A stretch of 19,052 bases of DNA from CAZTJA01 sp964613745 (GTDB lineage: Bacteria > Desulfobacterota > Desulfomonilia > Desulfomonilales > Desulfomonilaceae). Shown here piece after piece: positions 8,677-15,519 of this stretch. How positions within the stretch are numbered: the stretch's first letter is position 1; the number at the start of each line of letters is the position of its first letter. The notes under the pieces were generated by a model. That model was not told the origin of the DNA, did no database searches, and saw only the letters and a list, made by a program, of their open reading frames with translations. The stretch lies in NCBI GenBank assembly GCA_964613745.1, contig CAZTJA010000059.1, positions 1-19,052 on the forward strand, written 5' to 3'. Position numbers and translations under genes: made by a program.

Positions 8677-10709
8677 GGCCTCCCGTGGTTATGAGGAGGG
8701 GAGGGATTGCTTTGGGATCTCTCTTTAGGAGGACCTTGGGTCTGGTTAGGTTTTTTCACTTCCGAAGAAATGGGTTCAATTGTCTCAGTGAGTTCTGCAC
8801 ATGAATTGAGATTTCCGTCCTTATCCTGGGCGTAAGGGTTCTTTGTTTCTTTAATTGAATCGATCCAATAGGCCCCTCGGCCATCGAAATTGTCTGCGCA
8901 AAAGAAGAGAAACAGCGGATCGGGTCGAGTGTGCCTGAATGTCATCATGAGTTTTGCAAACGACTCGGAGAGAGTATCAAAAGCAGTTCTCTGGGCATCG
9001 AGTTCATGCTTAACGGCAATAAGTTTCAGTTCCATCAGCATGGCTTCCGATAGTTTGCTGAAGGTATATACCGCCCTTTCATTTAACCCAGTGCGTGAGA
9101 TATCCTGTAATTTCGCCGACATTCTCTTTGCGACTTCAGATGTTTTGTCTGGGTCGGCTTCGGTTACGGCATTTTTCAGGTCGATATAATCCTGAATAAC
9201 CGGATTCAAAGCGGTGAGAAAATCCGAAGGTACATCAATTTTCCTGAGGACTTCTTCATCAGATTTTGGAGTCTGTGCTTTTGGGTCCTTCGGGGACATC
9301 ATGCTTGTCTTAGCGAGAATTTGCATCGCGCTGTCGATCTTGAAGTTTCCCCTGGAGACAACTTTTTCTCCTTCGGACAGACCTTCATACACCACGTATT
9401 TGTCTTTGGCTCTCGGACCCAAAACAACTTCTCGCAACTGGTAAGTAGGTTTGTCGCCGGGGATTTCTACATATACGATGCTTCTCTTACCTGTTATCAG
9501 GGGGGCTGTAGCGGGTATGGTGAGAGGAAGCTTTGGATTCGGGTCGTCGGCATATCCAAAAGCTGAGGCCGGCTGCATTGCTACTTTGCTTTCCGGGCAT
9601 ATTCCCGGAGTATCGCTTGCAACGTCCCGGGGATGTACCGGACAAATATATTTTCCGGCCCATTCGGATTTTATGATTCGTCCTTGGGAATCAACTTCCG
9701 ATTCAAGTTCCGCGGAAACAAACATTCCCGGTTTTAAAGTGAAATCAGGATTTTCCGCTTCGACTCTGATCTTAACCGACCTTGTCTTCATGTCCAGGAC
9801 CGGATCGATGAATAGGACGCGACCCGTGAACTTTCGGCCGGGAACGGCCGGAGTGGTAAATGTTACATTCTGACCGTATCGAATCCACGGCAAGTCCGTT
9901 TCATAGGCATCCAGTTTGATCCACACATGCGAAAGGTCATTGATTATGTACATGTCTTGGCCTTCTTTTACGAACTGGCCAAGAAAAGCCATTTTCCTGG
10001 TAACAATACCGTTAATGGGGGCTCTTAACGTCACATTGAGAATAGGTTTTTTCTTCTGCTTAATCTCTTCGATTTGATCTCGCGTGAGTCCGTACTGGAT
10101 GAGTTTTTCTTCCGCTCCTCTGAGTACCTGCGGGTCGTCGCCGCTACGCATTGTCTCGAATAACTCAACTTGCGACCTTATGAGCGTGGGGCTCCAAATT
10201 GTGACCATGGGATCACCCTTGGTTACGCGAACGCCGGTGAAATTTATGAATACTTCATCCAACCTTCCGTCAATTCGAGCCGTAAGATTTGCAGTTCTCG
10301 TTTCGTCCTCGAATACCAGCCCCTGCATTCCAACAATAACTTTCGCCTGTTCTCGAGCAACGGGAGATGTTTCCACTTCTGCGAGTTTCTTTGCAGTTTC
10401 GGACATAACGAAGGTGTTATCGGATTCATGGGAATGATCGTCACTTTCGAGAGGTATCAAATCCATGTAACAAATGGGACATTTTCCGGGCTGAGGCAGT
10501 TTGATCTGCGGGTGCATGGAACAGGTCCAAAGCTGCTGATTTCCGGCTTTCTTATCTTTTTGAGCGGGGTCGACATGATCGGCGGTGTTAGGGGTATTGA
10601 TTACATTTGCCTGATGTGGTCCGGCCCAAAAATAGCCAAACAAAAAGGCAAGGATTATTACGCCCACGAATGGCAGCGTTCTAAAAATCCATGATCGACC
10701 GCCGGACAT
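8673..10709 (-). CDS. cusB: CusB-like periplasmic adaptor with two HMBD motifs and a DUF3347-like tail
   Basis: The 678-aa protein has an N-terminal signal anchor (about 11-30). A heavy-metal-binding domain follows at residues 61-87: WTCSMHPQI then GKCPICYMDLIP, with C63, M65, H66, C77, C80 and M82. The membrane-fusion core runs from about 125 to 335 and 390 to 470, with barrel/lipoyl motifs such as ARIDGRLDEV and LRAPINGIVT. A second, degenerate metal motif (residues 352-380) reads KYICPVHP then CPESKVAMQP; it keeps C356, H359, C371 and M378 but has lost the CPIC pair. The C-terminal part (about 495-640) resembles DUF3347, ending with the GRGAYWIDSIKETKNPY landmark, but the usual CPMA is replaced by CADNF (C604). 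The tail is polar and ends HNHGRP. It links the RND pump to an outer-membrane channel and may capture periplasmic metal. AAAGGAGA precedes the ATG; the gene overlaps the pump gene by 4 bp. Confidence 0.9.
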   Translation of the reverse strand: MSGGRSWIFRTLPFVGVIILAFLFGYFWAGPHQANVINTPNTADHVDPAQKDKKAGNQQLWTCSMHPQIKLPQPGKCPICYMDLIPLESDDHSHESDNTFVMSETAKKLAEVETSPVAREQAKVIVGMQGLVFEDETRTANLTARIDGRLDEVFINFTGVRVTKGDPMVTIWSPTLIRSQVELFETMRSGDDPQVLRGAEEKLIQYGLTRDQIEEIKQKKKPILNVTLRAPINGIVTRKMAFLGQFVKEGQDMYIINDLSHVWIKLDAYETDLPWIRYGQNVTFTTPAVPGRKFTGRVLFIDPVLDMKTRSVKIRVEAENPDFTLKPGMFVSAELESEVDSQGRIIKSEWAGKYICPVHPRDVASDTPGICPESKVAMQPASAFGYADDPNPKLPLTIPATAPLITGKRSIVYVEIPGDKPTYQLREVVLGPRAKDKYVVYEGLSEGEKVVSRGNFKIDSAMQILAKTSMMSPKDPKAQTPKSDEEVLRKIDVPSDFLTALNPVIQDYIDLKNAVTEADPDKTSEVAKRMSAKLQDISRTGLNERAVYTFSKLSEAMLMELKLIAVKHELDAQRTAFDTLSESFAKLMMTFRHTRPDPLFLFFCADNFDGRGAYWIDSIKETKNPYAQDKDGNLNSCAELTETIEPISSEVKKPNQTQGPPKERSQSNPSPPHNHGRP

Positions 10710-10766
10710 TTTCCGAATCTCCTTTATTGCCGAATTGCAGCACGTCCTGAAGAATTTACCTCTAAG

Positions 10767-10784
10767 CCTAGTCTAAAGATTAGG
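10767..10784. promoter_or_regulatory. Imperfect 18-bp dyad, candidate operator of the efflux operon
   Basis: CCTAGTCTAAAGATTAGG is an inverted repeat with 7 of 9 positions per half complementary. It overlaps the expected -10/start region of the promoter predicted immediately upstream on the minus strand, a position typical of repressor operators. It does not match the CueR, CsoR, CopY or CusR boxes that I know, so the regulator is unidentified. Confidence 0.35.
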
Positions 10785-10803
10785 ACCAAAAGTGTGTCGT
10801 CAA
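10770..10803 (-). promoter_or_regulatory. Predicted promoter of the adaptor-pump-NosL operon
   Basis: On the minus strand a TTGACG (10798-10803) is followed after 15 bp by TAATCT, or after 22 bp by TAGACT; neither spacing is ideal. The site lies about 65-95 bp before the adaptor ATG. A short perfect inverted repeat, GTTTGACAAAC (10825-10835), lies just upstream and could be an activator site. The 277-bp gap before the adaptor gene, far longer than other gaps in the locus, supports a separate promoter. Confidence 0.35.
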
Positions 10804-10945
10804 TAGCCCAGAAGATTCCTTCTTGTTTGACAAACCGCCGATGAAAACATTGGCCGTTTTCGAAGAAAAATTACATGGCTGATGTTACATATCGTTGGAT
10901 ATGCCGTAGGTGCGCTTTGGTGAACGGAATGATAGGAACTGAGTG

Positions 10946-10978
10946 TTTCAGAGCAATCACTTCATGACTGCTCTGAAA
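10946..10978 (-). terminator. Hairpin after the five-CC gene, possible weak terminator or processing site
   Basis: TTTCAGAGCA and TGCTCTGAAA form a perfect 10-bp stem around a 13-nt loop, starting 8 bp past the stop codon of the gene at 10987-11541. No U-run follows on the minus strand, so it is not a classical intrinsic terminator. It could slow polymerase or protect the transcript end between the two halves of the locus. Confidence 0.4.
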
Positions 10979-10986
10979 ATGTAATC

Positions 10987-11541
10987 TTACCAGAGGTTGC
11001 CGAATGGGCCGATCGCAGGCCCCATCAATCGGCTGATTCCGGTTCCCACAACCGCCGACACCGGTATGATTTTGAATTCCGGGAATTGTGCGGCATTCTT
11101 CGTTCCCAATCCATCAGGTTTTGCGGACTGCGCGCCTGGATTGCAGCAATCCGGTGTGGGGTTTTGAGGTGCCGTTTTTCTATTTACGAGTTCGCGAATT
11201 TTTCCGCTATTGGCTCCTGCACAACAACTCGGGAGTGAGGGTTGCTTTCCACCGCAACAAGACCCGGAGGCTATTTGGGGAGCAATACTTCCTCCGCAGC
11301 AGCCGCCTCGGGCCGTGGGGCCTTCGCCCTGATTCAGATATTTTGTTACAAGTTCCAATCCGGGTTTTCCTGCAATGTCGTTTCCTCTCGGGGCCATGAG
11401 ATTATTGCGAAGATTTGCCGGTGCCGACAAATTCTGATTGTTTGCCGATGAAGCTCCGGGATCACAACATGAAGCTGCGAAAACAACTTGGCAAGTTGTC
11501 GCAACCAATATTAATCCAAGTAACAAGGCCAATTTTCTCAC
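10987..11541 (-). CDS. Secreted cysteine-rich protein with five CC pairs, unknown family
   Basis: The 184-aa product begins with a clear signal peptide (residues 1-23, cleaved near VVFAA). The mature part has five CC pairs at 25-26, 81-82, 95-96, 106-107 and 132-133, and no other cysteine. The pairs recur in similar settings: SCCDPGASSA and DCCNPGAQSA are near copies, as are GGCCGGS and GSCCGGK. The sequence between them is low-complexity and rich in Gly, Ala, Asn and Pro, suggesting a flexible chain rather than a compact enzyme. I recognise no named family. Paired cysteines in an exported protein beside copper-type genes suggest periplasmic binding of a soft metal (inference). The start is a GTG preceded by AAAGGAG; the alternative of a later start would destroy the signal peptide. 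It lies 77 bp after the ABC ATPase gene, probably co-transcribed with it. Confidence 0.75.
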   Translation of the reverse strand: MRKLALLLGLILVATTCQVVFAASCCDPGASSANNQNLSAPANLRNNLMAPRGNDIAGKPGLELVTKYLNQGEGPTARGGCCGGSIAPQIASGSCCGGKQPSLPSCCAGANSGKIRELVNRKTAPQNPTPDCCNPGAQSAKPDGLGTKNAAQFPEFKIIPVSAVVGTGISRLMGPAIGPFGNLW

Positions 11542-11618
11542 GATTATTTCTCCTTTTTACATAAAACAAATCAAAATAGTTGGATTGGCGCCTTCCGGTT
11601 TTGTGCAGGTTCAAATCG

Positions 11619-12314
11619 TCATCCGCAGACGGCTTTCACTACGGGTGACTCTCTGATCATGCCGTCAGCCACTTCTACGATTCTGTCCGCGTATTCAGCA
11701 TTTTTTCGGCTATGTGTAACCATGACGATTGTCTGACCTTCCGAGTTAAGTAACTTCAGCAGGTTCATAACTTCCATTGAATTCCGTGAATCGAGGTTTC
11801 CCGTGGGTTCGTCTGCATACAAAATAGGGGGTTCATTGACTACCGCCCGTGCAATAGCGACTCTCTCCTGTTCACCTCCGGATAGCTGGTTGGGTAATCG
11901 CGCCGCTTTCTCTTTAAGGCCTACACGTTCCAGAGCCGACAGCGCCAAAGTAGTTTTATCCGCTTCGGAATGATGAGTAATCGCCAACGGCAGTTGCACA
12001 TTTTCGAGAACCGTCAAATAAGGAACGAGTTGGAAAGACTGGAAAATGAAGCCCATGAACTCTCGTCGGAAATCGGCCAGCTTGTCGCGTTTTAATGAAT
12101 AAATGTCGATATCACCGATGACTACTGCGCCGCCGGTTGGGCTTAGGAGTCCGCCGAGCATGGAAAGGAGTGTGCTCTTACCTGCACCCGACTCTCCCAT
12201 GATGGAAATGAATTCACCTTGCTTTATGGCTAAATCCATTTTCCTTACGGCAACGACTTTGCCGTCACCCTCACCAAATTCTTTGGATACGTTATCAACT
12301 AAAATGTAGCTCAT
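11619..12314 (-). CDS. ABC transporter ATPase, LolD/MacB type
   Basis: The 231-aa protein is a complete nucleotide-binding subunit. It has Walker A GESGAGKST (40-48), Q-loop FIFQSFQLVPYLTV (around Q92), signature LSGGEQERVAIARA (from 144), Walker B ILYADEP with catalytic E169, D-loop GNLDS and the H-loop histidine H201 (MVTHS). The phrase FQLVPYLTVLENVQLPL and overall size place it in the LolD/MacB/FtsE-like group, which drives mechanotransmission by FtsX-type permeases rather than classical import. Its start lies 9 bp after the permease stop, preceded by GGAGGAG, so the two form one transporter. A C-terminal VVKAVCG tail ends with a single cysteine. The substrate cannot be read from the ATPase; the neighbours suggest a role in envelope metal or thiol handling. 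Confidence 0.92.
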   Translation of the reverse strand: MSYILVDNVSKEFGEGDGKVVAVRKMDLAIKQGEFISIMGESGAGKSTLLSMLGGLLSPTGGAVVIGDIDIYSLKRDKLADFRREFMGFIFQSFQLVPYLTVLENVQLPLAITHHSEADKTTLALSALERVGLKEKAARLPNQLSGGEQERVAIARAVVNEPPILYADEPTGNLDSRNSMEVMNLLKLLNSEGQTIVMVTHSRKNAEYADRIVEVADGMIRESPVVKAVCG

Positions 12315-12323
12315 AATCTCCTC

Positions 12324-13481
12324 CTATAAACTGCGAAGGGCTTCGTTGGGATCCATCTTGGATGCAGCAAGGGCCGGGTATAGAGAGGCCAGCAACCCCA
12401 CTATGATCGCCAAGAACAGCGATCCTGCAGCAACCATCGGATCGATTGAGAAATGCGGCATATGCTCCGTTAAAAATGTGAGGAGGAGACGAGTAACTCC
12501 GATGCCGAGTAGAAACCCCAATACACCTGCAATAAAGGACACTATGAAAGCCTCAAAAAGTATGATTTTCATAATGTGAGATCTTCGAAAACCAATTGCG
12601 CTGAATATTCCGATTTCCCGAGTACGTTCAGTAACGCTTCCCATCATCGTTACGAAAACCACCATCGAGCCGACCAGGAGAACCAGCCCGGAAATCCCGA
12701 GAGAAAATTGTCGAAATTTGTGAAGTGTATCCATTCGACTTTCAACAACTTGCTGGACGGCAGTAACCTTTGCGGTCGGCAGTTTTTCAGATACTTGTTC
12801 GACGATTTCAGAAATGGGGCAGTTCTTACACAGGGCGGCTACCTCAATCATTCCAATTTTGCCTTCTTTACCGAAAAGCTTTTGGGTAACGGGCAGGCTC
12901 ATAAAAATCAAGCCGTCATCCTGGGAACCTGTCTGTTCAAGAATTCCTGCAATCTTGAATTGTTTCTCTTTGATTTCGAAGGTGGATCCTGTCTTGAGAT
13001 TGTATTTTTCCGCAACTTCGTGTCCGATCAGTAGATCGTGCATGTCGGTGGGTTTGTTGCCGTCGATCTTCCACCATTTCTTGAGAGATAACTCTGCAGG
13101 GAAATCCACTCCTACGATTAGGGCTTTTTTGTCCGCGTGTTCCAAGACTCCAAAGACTTTCGGACTTACTATGCTGATATTCTCGGCATTTTTGATTTGT
13201 CGTATTTTAGGGAGGTCCGATTCGGCTATCTCTTTGAGATCGAATGACAGACCGCCCAGACTAAGGCCGCCATAGGTGAGAGACAATCCTTCGGATTTCG
13301 GGGTAATTATTATGTTTGCCCCAAACTCATCCATTTTATGCGCAATGTCTTCCTCAAGGATTCGAGTTGTGGTGAGAAGTGCAACAACGGCTGCCACTCC
13401 GATCAGCAATCCACTGATGAGAAAGAAAACTTTACCCTTCCTACGTCGCAGATTATTGAGGGCTATGTCTTTTAATTTCAT
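12324..13481 (-). CDS. MacB/FtsX-type ABC permease with a periplasmic CxxC
   Basis: The 385-aa protein has the MacB/LolCE topology: one N-terminal helix (about 17-38), an extracytoplasmic domain of about 215 residues, and three C-terminal helices (about 262-283, 303-327, 350-371). The family landmarks ALNNLRRRKGKVFFLISG, TERTREIGIFSAIGFRRSHI and LYPALAASKMDPNEALRSL are present. An unusual feature is the pair C218/C221 in the extracytoplasmic domain (ALCKNCPISE), the only cysteines in the protein and therefore a likely redox or metal site. GGAGGATTCC precedes the ATG and overlaps the stop of the DUF2318 gene; the ATPase follows at 9 bp. DUF2318-permease-ATPase sets are known from P19/FetMP-type iron or copper loci such as Campylobacter jejuni cj1658-1665 (from memory). 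Family is firm; substrate is unknown. Confidence 0.9.
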   Translation of the reverse strand: MKLKDIALNNLRRRKGKVFFLISGLLIGVAAVVALLTTTRILEEDIAHKMDEFGANIIITPKSEGLSLTYGGLSLGGLSFDLKEIAESDLPKIRQIKNAENISIVSPKVFGVLEHADKKALIVGVDFPAELSLKKWWKIDGNKPTDMHDLLIGHEVAEKYNLKTGSTFEIKEKQFKIAGILEQTGSQDDGLIFMSLPVTQKLFGKEGKIGMIEVAALCKNCPISEIVEQVSEKLPTAKVTAVQQVVESRMDTLHKFRQFSLGISGLVLLVGSMVVFVTMMGSVTERTREIGIFSAIGFRRSHIMKIILFEAFIVSFIAGVLGFLLGIGVTRLLLTFLTEHMPHFSIDPMVAAGSLFLAIIVGLLASLYPALAASKMDPNEALRSL

Positions 13482-13490
13482 GGAATCCTC

Positions 13491-13952
13491 CTACTGAAAG
13501 TACTTCAGACCGGCAATGACGTCCTGTTGTGAAATAACAACTTTGTCGCCTTCGATAACTCTCTTCAAAGGATGAGGATTGCAGCCCCCTTTAGCTTCAT
13601 TGATTTTGTCCGTCTTGAACTTTAGGCCACAGTTGATGCACGTCATGTCGTTACCATTTTGAACGTAGCCCTTCTTGGATCTAAAGCAGACGTCACATGC
13701 ATCCAAAGCAGCTCTGATTGTTCCATCCACCGATTTGACGATAAAAAAACGGACACTTTGATCAGGAGCGGTCTTGAACTCATAATGCCGAGCTTTACCG
13801 TCGGCAAAAGCTGAAACGGGAAATTTAAACAAACCGTTTTCCGGTTTGACTTCCTGTGCGGCCACAGTGAAATTCCCTGATGCGGCATTTACTGCGGGAG
13901 CCCCGAAGGACGCGATTATTGCGACACAGAGCACGAGAATGAAGTTGCGCAT
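13491..13952 (-). CDS. Secreted DUF2318 protein with CxxC-CxxC-C metal-type motif
   Basis: The 153-aa product has a signal peptide (1-24, VNAA). After a beta-rich segment comes the DUF2318 core: RFFIVKSVDGTIRAALDACDVC, then KKGYVQNGNDMTCINCGLKF and KGGCNPHPL. Its cysteines are C86, C89, C105, C108 and C124, with H127 nearby, forming two CxxC pairs plus one Cys, well suited to bind a metal or a cofactor. DUF2318 usually occurs as the C-terminal domain of a membrane protein in P19/FetMP-type loci, or fused to an FTR1-like permease; here it is a free-standing exported domain. It lies 9 bp before the permease and 16 bp after the HMA-chaperone gene, so it is almost certainly co-transcribed with both. 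A GAGG stretch precedes the ATG. The molecular function of the family is not established. Confidence 0.85.
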   Translation of the reverse strand: MRNFILVLCVAIIASFGAPAVNAASGNFTVAAQEVKPENGLFKFPVSAFADGKARHYEFKTAPDQSVRFFIVKSVDGTIRAALDACDVCFRSKKGYVQNGNDMTCINCGLKFKTDKINEAKGGCNPHPLKRVIEGDKVVISQQDVIAGLKYFQ

Positions 13953-13968
13953 TGTATTTTCCTCTTTC

Positions 13969-14913
13969 TTAATTTGTTTGTACGAGAATTGATTTAAGGT
14001 CGGAGGATCGGCCTATCATCTTGGGCCAAAATACTTTCCAACCCTCGGAACCGGGCGATCCCATTTGGGTCCTGATAGTCTCATCGAGTATCTGAACGTC
14101 GGAGTCCTTAAAGAGGCCACCTATCCATTCAAGGGTTTTTCGATTGCGCTCATCGGTTTCTTTGATGCCGGGAGCCACATGGTCTTCAATGAGTCTTTGA
14201 ATTCCAAGTTTCTGGGCAACTGCCTGCAGAAACTTTTCTTCAGATCCGAATTTTGAAATCATTTGAGCCATGAATGCTTCGCGGGAGATCTCGTTTTTCT
14301 TGAGCATTGAATCGATTTCTTCCTGCACCTCGGACGGCTGAATGACGACCATCTTGGAATCGGCGGATTGGAGCAGGATTTCTTTTCCTAAAACGGAAAA
14401 CACTGCTGAGCTTAGGTCCTGCTTCGAATCAAAGTCCTTAGTTCCGAGAATCGGGATTTCCAGATCGTTGCGGAATACCGGCTTGCCGTTGACCAATGCT
14501 ATCGCCTGATTTGACGATTTGCCGTCTTTTTTTGCGATCCCATCGATTTTGCTGGGATAACCTGCTTTTACGATCGCAGCCTGAATTTGTTCCGGATTTG
14601 TCTGTTTCTCCCTGTATTGAATAGTTGCGTCACCGGCGGAGAGACTTACTTCCGTCTTCACAACTCCCGGTATCTTCTCCGTAATTTCTTTTACGGTAAC
14701 AATACATGCAGGGCAGTTCATCTTATTGATGACGAACCTCGACGCAATCACGTCTCCCGAAATGATACGAAAGGCGGCGTACGCTCCAACTGAAACAAAA
14801 CACAAGACCAGGGCGATAACGCCTAATCGCTTGAATTTATTGATGGAGATCTTCTTTTCCGCTTGGTCGAGGTTCTCCAGCGTTATTTGTTTGAGTTTGC
14901 TGTCCTTAGACAT
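13969..14913 (-). CDS. Membrane-anchored HMA metal domain fused to SurA-type chaperone domain
   Basis: The 314-aa protein has a short cytoplasmic N-terminus, one membrane helix (about 29-50), and then an extracytoplasmic heavy-metal-associated domain (about 57-122) with metal loop KMNCPACIVTVKEI (C67, C70) and the typical GVVKTEVSLSAGDATIQY strands. Residues about 137-260 resemble the N-terminal chaperone part of SurA/PpiC proteins: AIALVNGKPVFRNDLE, then a helical segment with VIQPSEVQEEIDSMLKKN, and REAFMAQMISKFGSEEKFLQAV. No parvulin isomerase domain follows; the remaining about 50 residues are unassigned. HMA domains bind Cu(I), Hg(II) or similar soft metals. The architecture suggests a chaperone that acts on, or is controlled by, metal in the envelope (inference). 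AGGAGAATTCC precedes the ATG. It sits 96 bp after the 16-Cys gene and 16 bp before the DUF2318 gene. Confidence 0.8.
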   Translation of the reverse strand: MSKDSKLKQITLENLDQAEKKISINKFKRLGVIALVLCFVSVGAYAAFRIISGDVIASRFVINKMNCPACIVTVKEITEKIPGVVKTEVSLSAGDATIQYREKQTNPEQIQAAIVKAGYPSKIDGIAKKDGKSSNQAIALVNGKPVFRNDLEIPILGTKDFDSKQDLSSAVFSVLGKEILLQSADSKMVVIQPSEVQEEIDSMLKKNEISREAFMAQMISKFGSEEKFLQAVAQKLGIQRLIEDHVAPGIKETDERNRKTLEWIGGLFKDSDVQILDETIRTQMGSPGSEGWKVFWPKMIGRSSDLKSILVQTN

Positions 14914-15009
14914 GGAATTCTCCTAAACTCCAAACCATGATTTAGAGCCATTCAGAAAGCTGAATTTTTGGTAAAAAAAGGGGATCAGAAGTGAATCAGG
15001 AGCTTAGGA

Positions 15010-15459
15010 TCAACAGCGCAGAGTACACGTTTGTAAGGTGAGTAGGGCTATAGGATGTTCATCACAGAGACTTGGTATGAGGACTGATTGATGTGAACTA
15101 ATGTCGGAGGAAATTACATGGGTTTTCAGTTCCGGCATTTCATAATTCGACTCCATTGAAGAGCCGTTTAAATAACCGGACAACGCGAGAATCTGAAGGT
15201 GCTCAAGGCATCTGCACTTTGAACATTTCTCGGTGATTACATTCACGACCGTATCGGGACATGATTGACCTTCACAGCATGCGTGTTTGATCGTGTGCTT
15301 AGCCGAGCAACATGATGGAGCGGCTTGGGTGTCAGTCTTGTTCGTGCTTGAGGAAAGATCATACGTTGTCTTACAGCAGCACGGTATCATATATGCCGGA
15401 ACCATGGTTGTCCCTAACATACACATGCAGCTAACAAGTATGATCAATTTTTTGGGCAC
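15010..15459 (-). CDS. Secreted 16-cysteine protein, unknown family, first gene of the metal locus
   Basis: The 149-aa product starts at GTG (15459), 8 bp after a GGAG; no in-frame ATG is available. A signal peptide covers about residues 1-24. Sixteen of 149 residues are Cys, mostly in clusters: PCCCKT (27-29), SCCSAK (50-51), HACCEGQSC (61, 62, 67), EKCSKCRC (79, 82, 84), with single Cys at 132, 145 and at the very C-terminus (149). Several His and Lys lie between them. I recognise no family; the pattern is metallothionein-like in density but exported. It is the promoter-proximal gene of the metal locus, so it would be made first and most abundantly if the locus is one transcript. A 9-codon frame starting at an ATG (15444-15473) overlaps its start codon in another frame. 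Metal scavenging is an inference from composition and neighbours. Confidence 0.7.
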   Translation of the reverse strand: MPKKLIILVSCMCMLGTTMVPAYMIPCCCKTTYDLSSSTNKTDTQAAPSCCSAKHTIKHACCEGQSCPDTVVNVITEKCSKCRCLEHLQILALSGYLNGSSMESNYEMPELKTHVISSDISSHQSVLIPSLCDEHPIALLTLQTCTLRC

Positions 15460-15491
15460 GCGATACGCTCCATAGAATTGCCTACAGCTTT

Positions 15492-15519
15492 AATCTACAC
15501 ACCTGGAAATATATGTCAA
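15492..15519 (-). promoter_or_regulatory. Strong predicted sigma70 promoter of the metal locus
   Basis: On the minus strand: perfect -35 TTGACA (15514-15519), 16-bp spacer, -10 TAGATT (15492-15497). The start of transcription would fall near 15485, about 25 bp before the GTG of the 16-Cys gene. Best promoter match in the locus; no convincing operator dyad was found on top of it. Confidence 0.55.

Noticed and set aside
9451..10694. Plus-strand frames of 117-174 aa opposite the adaptor gene
   Set aside because: They are antisense shadows of a strongly supported gene, and their composition shows no domain or start signal.
11619..13952. A complete P19/FetMP-type ferrous iron uptake system
   Set aside because: Only the DUF2318, one permease and the ATPase are present; P19, an FTR1-like permease, the second permease and thioredoxin-like proteins are missing, while all other neighbours point to a soft metal.
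14950..14965. ATTCAG-AAAG-CTGAAT hairpin followed by Ts on the plus strand as an intrinsic terminator
   Set aside because: No plus-strand gene ends before it, the stem is only 6 bp and AT-rich, and on the minus strand no U-run follows.
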